Source of the DNA: Coniochaeta sp. PMI_546
Taxonomy: Eukaryota; Ascomycota; Sordariomycetes; Coniochaetales; Coniochaetaceae
Assembly (NCBI GenBank): GCA_021432605.1
Contig: MU271163.1
Span: 62,001 to 126,000 of the forward strand
Direction: 5' to 3'
Length of the DNA: 64,000 bases
Numbering within the stretch: the stretch's first letter is position 1; each line of letters starts with the position of its first letter. Below, one piece after another: positions 58,865 through 64,000 of the stretch. A program made the translations under genes and the position numbers. The notes beneath the pieces are model-generated. The model made no database searches, had not been told where the DNA came from, and saw nothing but the letters and a program-made list of their open reading frames with translations.

Positions 58865-60178
58865 GGGTGAGTGAGCACAGCAAAAGAGAGGAAAAAAGAG
58901 ATGTATAGGTGTGTAGAGACCTGACTTGAGAGGGGAAGTGGGCACTAACAGGCTGAGTAGACCACCAATGTTCCCTTCTGATCCCCAAGAGAGCGCAATG
59001 ATTCGACAAGAGAGGCAACCGTGAGCTTACCTAGAGTGTAAGACAGACCACAGGGGAGGATATCAGGCCAAGGGCGGGCCACAATGGCGGAGCTGGAAGG
59101 GAAAGGGACTCTGTCGGGTTTCGAGGTCGTACTACTCGTTGACCTGAATTTATTGTCTTCCGCTGCATGCTGTGCTTCAACCTTTCAGTTGTTCATTGAC
59201 ACTGGAAGTGTTTTGGTCTCAGTTTGGGTCTTCAGGGCGAAAGCAGCCGGGAATGCCAACCGATGTGGCCGGAGTCAAACAGACGTCTTTTACCAGCCTC
59301 GCCATCCGGACGAGGAGTGAGAGAAGGGTGTCGCAATTCCATGATAGAGCATGGCGAAGAAAACTGGGAGTCCGTACATAGCGTGTAATCTGCCAGCTTG
59401 CTAGAGTTTTCCGTACGAGGCCACAGGCCAACTTAGAGGAATCCAGACACCAGCTGCACCGGTGGTAGCACATCACAAGCTCCAGTTGCACTGTAGCCCC
59501 CCTCCTCCTCCTGCCACTGACTCCGCCGCTCTGATGACAGAACTGTTCAAACCTGCCGGGGCTTATCCAGTTGGGGCTCGCAGCCCACCGCGAGAAAGAC
59601 GGCTCGTCGGCGAATGAGAAACAGGCGTATGCAGGTCATTCCGATAGAGCTAGCGTCTGACGAAAAGGGCGACACTGTCCGGCATAGGTAATTCAAGGCA
59701 GCGAGCGATATTTCATGGATTGACAGACCCTATGCCTCGAGGAAAAGGTACAGCCGATAGAAGCCTAGAGAAGCCTAGAAGCTTGACAGGTGGAAGATTC
59801 GATCGCCGGCAGTACTTCTGAAATACCTGTACTGCTTGATTATCATGTGATCCAGAACACAGGTTTTGACGAACCACCACCATGCAGGACCTAGGCATGA
59901 TGTGCTCCTGGCCACCAGAGGGGGAATGACGTTGCGTCTGGCCTGCTGGATTGCTGGGTTCCGAAGGGGCAGCGATGGCGTCGCCAAGCAGGAAGTGGAC
60001 AGTAAGAATCGGGATCGCATCGGCAGCTAATGCGCTTCGAATGCTGAGTGGGTAGTAGATTATTGATGCTGACTTGCTCGGGGCGTCCTGTATGTCACAA
60101 AATGGGCTGACATCCGTTTCTCCACCCGCTCTTGTAGATACCCTTCTTCCAGATCGCCTGCTACGACCTGTTAGTCAT
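58865..60178. other. Intergenic region
   Basis: About 1.3 kb of short frames with no recognisable content and no repeats seen. Confidence 0.4.
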
Positions 60179-60937
60179 TCAGTGATGCAGCTGGGGCTCA
60201 TACATAACCCCATTCGTTGCTGGCCCGACCTGTGTGTAGTGGCGATCAGAACGATCTTCACTAGAGTGAGGCTCTTGGGCTGGGACCAGAGCTCCGTGAC
60301 ACCGGGACCGGAGAAATCTCGCCTTCAAAATACCCGGAACAACAAGACCAGTGGAGGCCCAGAAGCAGGAAAAAGACGTTGGAAGCGACCAGACTAGACA
60401 TGCGAGCTTCATACTAGAGGATCCACTATAAAGCAACACTGCAACCCGCAGTGTACGTGTCCAGCGGTGAATGGCCTTGAGAACTTCGAAACGGCCAGCT
60501 AGAAGGATTCTTCGCCAAAAGATGCCATGATTGGCCAACTGTGGGCACGCTCTCGTGAGCATCTGCCAAAGGAAAGATGGAGCCGGTACAAAAGGGAGCC
60601 TTTGATTGACTACGTTAGTCTGGGCAATACAGCGACGCCCCCGCTCTAGCACAAGATGCATCGCCGCGGTAGGCGTCCTCCACACCAATTTTGACCACAT
60701 AATCAACCTGACAACATGCTTAAACAACCTAAGCAACGCTAACAATGGGGGGAGAAGAAAAGGACAAAAGGGAGGCGGCAGCCCACCACCTTGGGGTATC
60801 AAACGAAATTGATCCAAGCCTGCGTCGCCGTGCGATCCTGTGACCTCCATCCGCACTCCGGGTTCTTTGCCGGAGTGTTGTGGACCAAGAACAAGCGATG
60901 GACCGTAGTCTCTGGTGACCGATAAAGCGAGAGGCAT
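60179..60937 (-). CDS. Unexplained long ORF, possibly an orphan gene
   Basis: A 252-codon open frame from ATG 60937. It is longer than expected by chance in sequence of this composition, but the translation has no known motif. It is rich in Leu, Arg, Pro and Trp and has one hydrophobic patch (FCPFLLPPLLALLRLF). It lies 73 bp downstream of the LAMTOR1-like gene on the same strand, so it may only be part of that gene's 3' UTR. Treat as doubtful. Confidence 0.2.
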   Translation of the reverse strand: MPLALSVTRDYGPSLVLGPQHSGKEPGVRMEVTGSHGDAGLDQFRLIPQGGGLPPPFCPFLLPPLLALLRLFKHVVRLIMWSKLVWRTPTAAMHLVLERGRRCIAQTNVVNQRLPFVPAPSFLWQMLTRACPQLANHGIFWRRILLAGRFEVLKAIHRWTRTLRVAVLLYSGSSSMKLACLVWSLPTSFSCFWASTGLVVPGILKARFLRSRCHGALVPAQEPHSSEDRSDRHYTQVGPATNGVMYEPQLHH

Positions 60938-61010
60938 AGTCCGCGACAAGCTCCGAAGGCAAGACTCTCTGTCTAGGTAGCAGGAAAAGTGGATATCGCT
61001 TGGATGGGTA

Positions 61011-61691
61011 TTATTTCATGGCAGTCGCAGCTTCAGCGAAGGTTCCAACAAGCGGTCTGTTGTCGGCCTCTACCTTCATGGGCGCAGCGCTGCCCTGCGC
61101 TTCGATCTTATCCTCCTCCGGTGCATCCCAATCGACCCGCCCTGCGACTGCAGCAGCCGCTAGATCATCGTTGGAGGAGAGTTGGGTCAGGAGGGTCTGA
61201 TATCGGGCCATGCGTGCCTCTTGCCCGGCAGTTGCATAATGCGCAGCCAGCGGTTCGGTATGCGGGTCCTTGTCCTGCGGTGCAATCTCGTATATGTCCA
61301 CCATGTTGCTGTAGCAGGTAAAAAAATACAAGTCAGCCACTCGGTTCGCTTCCACAACCACATCACCACTACTATGCCTGATTATGGCGCACGACCAGAA
61401 GGTCGGGACGGGAGGGGTGAAGTTACTCTGATGTGCGAGCGACTACGCGCTGCAGAGCCTCAATCTCCCTTTGAGTCTCCTGCGGATCCTCCTGACCGTT
61501 TACTTGCTGTTCACCGAAGCTGCCGTAGTGCATTCCGTTCGCATCGTCGAAGAGCAGGCGAGATTCGTCGTCCTGCGAAGAGAAAACTTGCATTAGTACC
61601 TAGGTTGAGCCAAAACGTGCAAGGTCGCTGCGTTCACCTCATCGTACGAGTCACGACGACGACTGCCGAGACAAGAGGCACAATTCCCCAT
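61011..61691 (-). CDS. LAMTOR1/Meh1-like Ragulator membrane anchor
   Basis: Three exons, 61691-61638, 61572-61427 and 61308-61011, give 165 aa, close to human LAMTOR1. The start MGNCASCLGSRRR is an N-myristoylation signal (Gly2) with Cys4 and Cys7 for palmitoylation, followed by basic residues, the way the EGO/Ragulator anchor attaches to the vacuole or lysosome. Exon 2 continues DDESRLLFDDANGMHYGSFG and EALQRVVARTS, and exon 3 NMVDIYEIAP, the conserved helix of this family. A longer helical region (ARMARYQTLLTQL) and a disordered acidic end follow. The complex recruits Rag GTPases and TORC1 for amino-acid signalling. The first two exons are below 50 codons each, so the gene is easy to miss. 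Confidence 0.85.
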
Positions 61692-62797
61692 CGCTCTTGC
61701 TCGATTCCTCGACGGACAAAGCGCCGAGGTTGCTGAGATGTAAGCTTGTCCCTCACGGGAACCTAAAGAGTGTGGTGCATAAGGATTTGTGCGGAAATGC
61801 GCAATGCCTCTAATAGTGGTGCATTAACGAGGCCTCCGGCCAGTTGAGCGGACAGGCGATGGCTTGGAAGTCTGGTGGTGATGTCGTCAAATCCATCAGT
61901 GGCAGCCGGGGCGAGAGCAAAGCACTGATGCGCGGCTAATTTCCCGCCAACCTCGAGGCGCCTTGCCGCAGCCAACTGGCGCGGATTCCCTGACATCGTT
62001 AAGGTACACAGTAACACTACCAGTTGTATTCTGAAATATGCTACGTGCTCTGCCAGCTGGCACCATTTGTCATTTATGAGCTTCATGGAGCCCCACTTTA
62101 GCCTCAATTCAGAATCGAGGTTTCTCGTAGCCGAACATCCATCACTCCCGTCGACAAGACTGCCCTCGCCAGCAGTCATAGTGACTTCACCAGACCTAGG
62201 AGCGCGAGCACGCGCTACGCCTTCTAGTGTTCGAAGTCGGCTTCTCTTCTACTTCTTGCCCTTGTCAAAGCCACGCAAGGGCTTCATAGTGTCTGAGGAA
62301 AGTTATTGGTTTCTCATGCCTACTTCGTCTGTAACCTCGAGATCTCCCTCTATAATCATTCCTCCGTGGCTACACTGTGAGGTGCTGTCGCTCCCTAATG
62401 GAAGGTAATTACCTTCGTATGACTATACGCCTCTCAGGCGATCCTGACCATGTTACACAGTCCAGGGGTTCATGAACGGTAGTTATGGTCCCTTTTCTTG
62501 TGCTACTCTGTTTTCCAATAGGTCTCGTCAAGGCTCATCATCCGAGTACTGTTCAGCGGTCAAGAACATTTCGACCTTCGCGCAAAGTATTGTTTTTTTC
62601 AACTAAGGTAATAATAGTGTACCTTGAGGAAGAGACAGACATCAAGAGCACTATGTCAAGCAACCATAGCATGCGAGCGCCCCCTTTTCCCCGCCCGGTA
62701 CTGGGTATGTATGCGAACTCCGGGCACCGAAAAAAAAGGCAAACAAGACCTTGGGGGAGAATAGAGGAACTTATCCTCTCCCGTACCAGCCAAACCC
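61692..62797. other. Intergenic region
   Basis: About 1.1 kb between the LAMTOR1-like promoter and the GH16 3' end. It has a C/T-rich stretch near 62230-62270 but no recognisable gene. Confidence 0.4.
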
Positions 62798-64000
62798 CTA
62801 CAAGCATTGAGAATAATAATCGTTCTGGAACTTGCACGTCGTCCCCGCAGCGCACGACTTGCATCCGTTCCAATTCTTGCCGGCGCATTGGCCCCATTTG
62901 GCAGACTGGCAGGCTCCGGTCTGTCCTCCGGTCTGTCCGCCCTGTCCGCCTTGCCCGCCCTGGCCGCCCTGGTTTCCTCCTGTTCCTTGGCCTAGGTTGG
63001 TGAAATTGTCAGTCACAAGTAATACATATCTGGACAAACGGGTTCAAGTCTTACCTATATTCGTGAGCAGCGCTGGGACCCCAATCTTGGACGTCTCGTC
63101 GATGGTGCAAACATTGATGCACTTCCCGGACTTGACAAACTGCGGGTCCGTGTTGTTGTAGACCATTTCTATCCACTGGATCTGCAAATAAGCCTGCGAG
63201 TTGATGCTCATATTGCCACTCCAGCTCCCGCCGTCGCTCCAGTTGTTGAACATGATCTGCGACGGGTCCCGCGGAGCCTGGAACGAGATGGCCGACACGA
63301 GCTGCCCGTTGACGTACCACGTGCTCGACCCCGGCGTCCAGTCGAGCCGGTAGTACGCCCAATCGCTCCATCTCCTGCCCGACGGCAGGGACGCGTTCCG
63401 GGTGGCCTGCGGGATGTCGCCTGTGCTGTTCCAGGACGGCTGGTTGGTATACTGCACAAAGTTTGGCGGGTCGACGGTCCGGATCTCGAGATCCGCCTCC
63501 TGCACCAGCGCTAGCGAGTTGTTTGGTCCCGGCCGGTATGTAAACATGGCCGTGACCGCACCTGGCGCTCCCTTTGTGCGCGCAAACATGCGCACCGAGA
63601 CGTATTGATACCCTTGGCTAATGGACTCGAACTCAGCAGCTGTCTGGAAATCCTTCAGTCTGGCGGTCCTCATAGTCAGGTGTGTTTGCGACGAGGCCTG
63701 GTTGTCCGCGTTGCGCTCGATGTAGATGTTGTTCGGCGAGTTGACCATCAGCACGCTGGCGTCGCTGCCCGTGATGTCCGAGTTGTTGAACTTGAATACT
63801 TGGCTGTTGTTCCAGTTCTGGATGCCCCATGTGCTGGTCCAGTTGCTGGATTCAAAGTAATTGCTTGGAGGCGGAGCGTTAGCGTTGCTGTCCGGATCCG
63901 GCTTGACACCTGGTACATTGACATATTGGTTGAGCTGGCGGAAGTCAAAGAACTGGTGATGTGCGAAGTAGTTGGCTGACGTGGCGTTGGTCTTGTAACA
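62798..64000 (-). CDS. Secreted GH16-family glycoside hydrolase with CBM1 domain (partial)
   Basis: 3' part of a secreted wall- or plant-polysaccharide-active enzyme; the start lies beyond 64000. Exon pieces seen: 64000-63055 and 62991-62798, joined by a 63-nt intron (GTAAGA..CTGAC..CAACCTAG). The visible part begins [21 protein letters not shown] and contains the GH16 active-site form E-x-D-x-E in [12 protein letters not shown] at 63485-63499, and the beta-sandwich pieces [19 protein letters not shown] and [15 protein letters not shown] linker of about 30 residues made of GGQ repeats follows, then a fungal CBM1 domain with six cysteines ([20 protein letters not shown] and the usual ending QNDYYSQCL). 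Probable endo-beta-glucanase type; exact substrate unknown. Confidence 0.88.

Noticed and set aside
61763-62179. 138-codon minus-strand frame
   Set aside because: No motif or start support, and its reach crosses a region with no codon bias; probably chance.
1-64000. Transposon, LTR element, CRISPR array or virus-derived gene
   Set aside because: I looked for transposase, reverse transcriptase, integrase, capsid-like frames, terminal repeats and regularly spaced repeats and saw none.

Overview
This window comes from a filamentous ascomycete (Pezizomycotina, probably a Sordariomycete-type genome). The genes have one to eight short introns, mostly 50-120 nt, with GT..AG ends and CTAAC/CTGAC-like branch points. 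Leaders are often pyrimidine rich, and the families are typically fungal: a Zn2Cys6 regulator, a LaeA-like methyltransferase, NmrA, Bye1, Med7, and a secreted GH16 enzyme with a CBM1 domain. I saw no transposon, LTR or virus-derived element, no CRISPR array and no convincing tRNA. Exon borders were read by eye; most models close in frame and match the expected family length.

Region 1 (1-16.4 kb) is accessory. It holds a decayed aryl-alcohol-dehydrogenase-type aldo-keto reductase running off the left edge, a zinc alcohol dehydrogenase, an intact aldo-keto reductase, an NmrA-like protein divergent from a Zn2Cys6 transcription factor, an MFS transporter, a GroES-like/enoyl-reductase-type oxidoreductase and a nine-exon LaeA-like methyltransferase. 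It looks like the tailoring, transport and regulation part of a secondary-metabolite cluster, but no PKS, NRPS or terpene synthase is inside the window. The promoters of the transporter and of the oxidoreductase carry related dyad sequences, and the regulator's own divergent promoter carries a CGG-N3-CCG dyad.

Region 2 (16.6-50 kb) is core genome: an acidic multi-pass membrane protein, a membrane-anchored basic protein, a GMPPA-type GDP-mannose pyrophosphorylase subunit, a dynamin-family GTPase, a Cdc4/Fbw7-type F-box WD40 protein, a secreted Ser/Thr-rich wall protein, a PAP2 lipid phosphatase, proteasome subunit alpha-3, a Bye1 homologue (PHD, TFIIS-M, SPOC), Mediator subunit 7 and a ZNF830-type zinc-finger protein. 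A 58-codon cysteine-rich ORF ending in a CaaX-like box (CTVM) lies between Bye1 and Med7.

Region 3 (50-64 kb) is gene-poor. An F-box gene is followed by about 7 kb with no recognisable gene, then a small conserved-looking Cys-rich protein, an unexplained long ORF, a three-exon LAMTOR1/Meh1-like lysosome/vacuole anchor protein, and the 3' part of a GH16-CBM1 gene that continues past the right edge.
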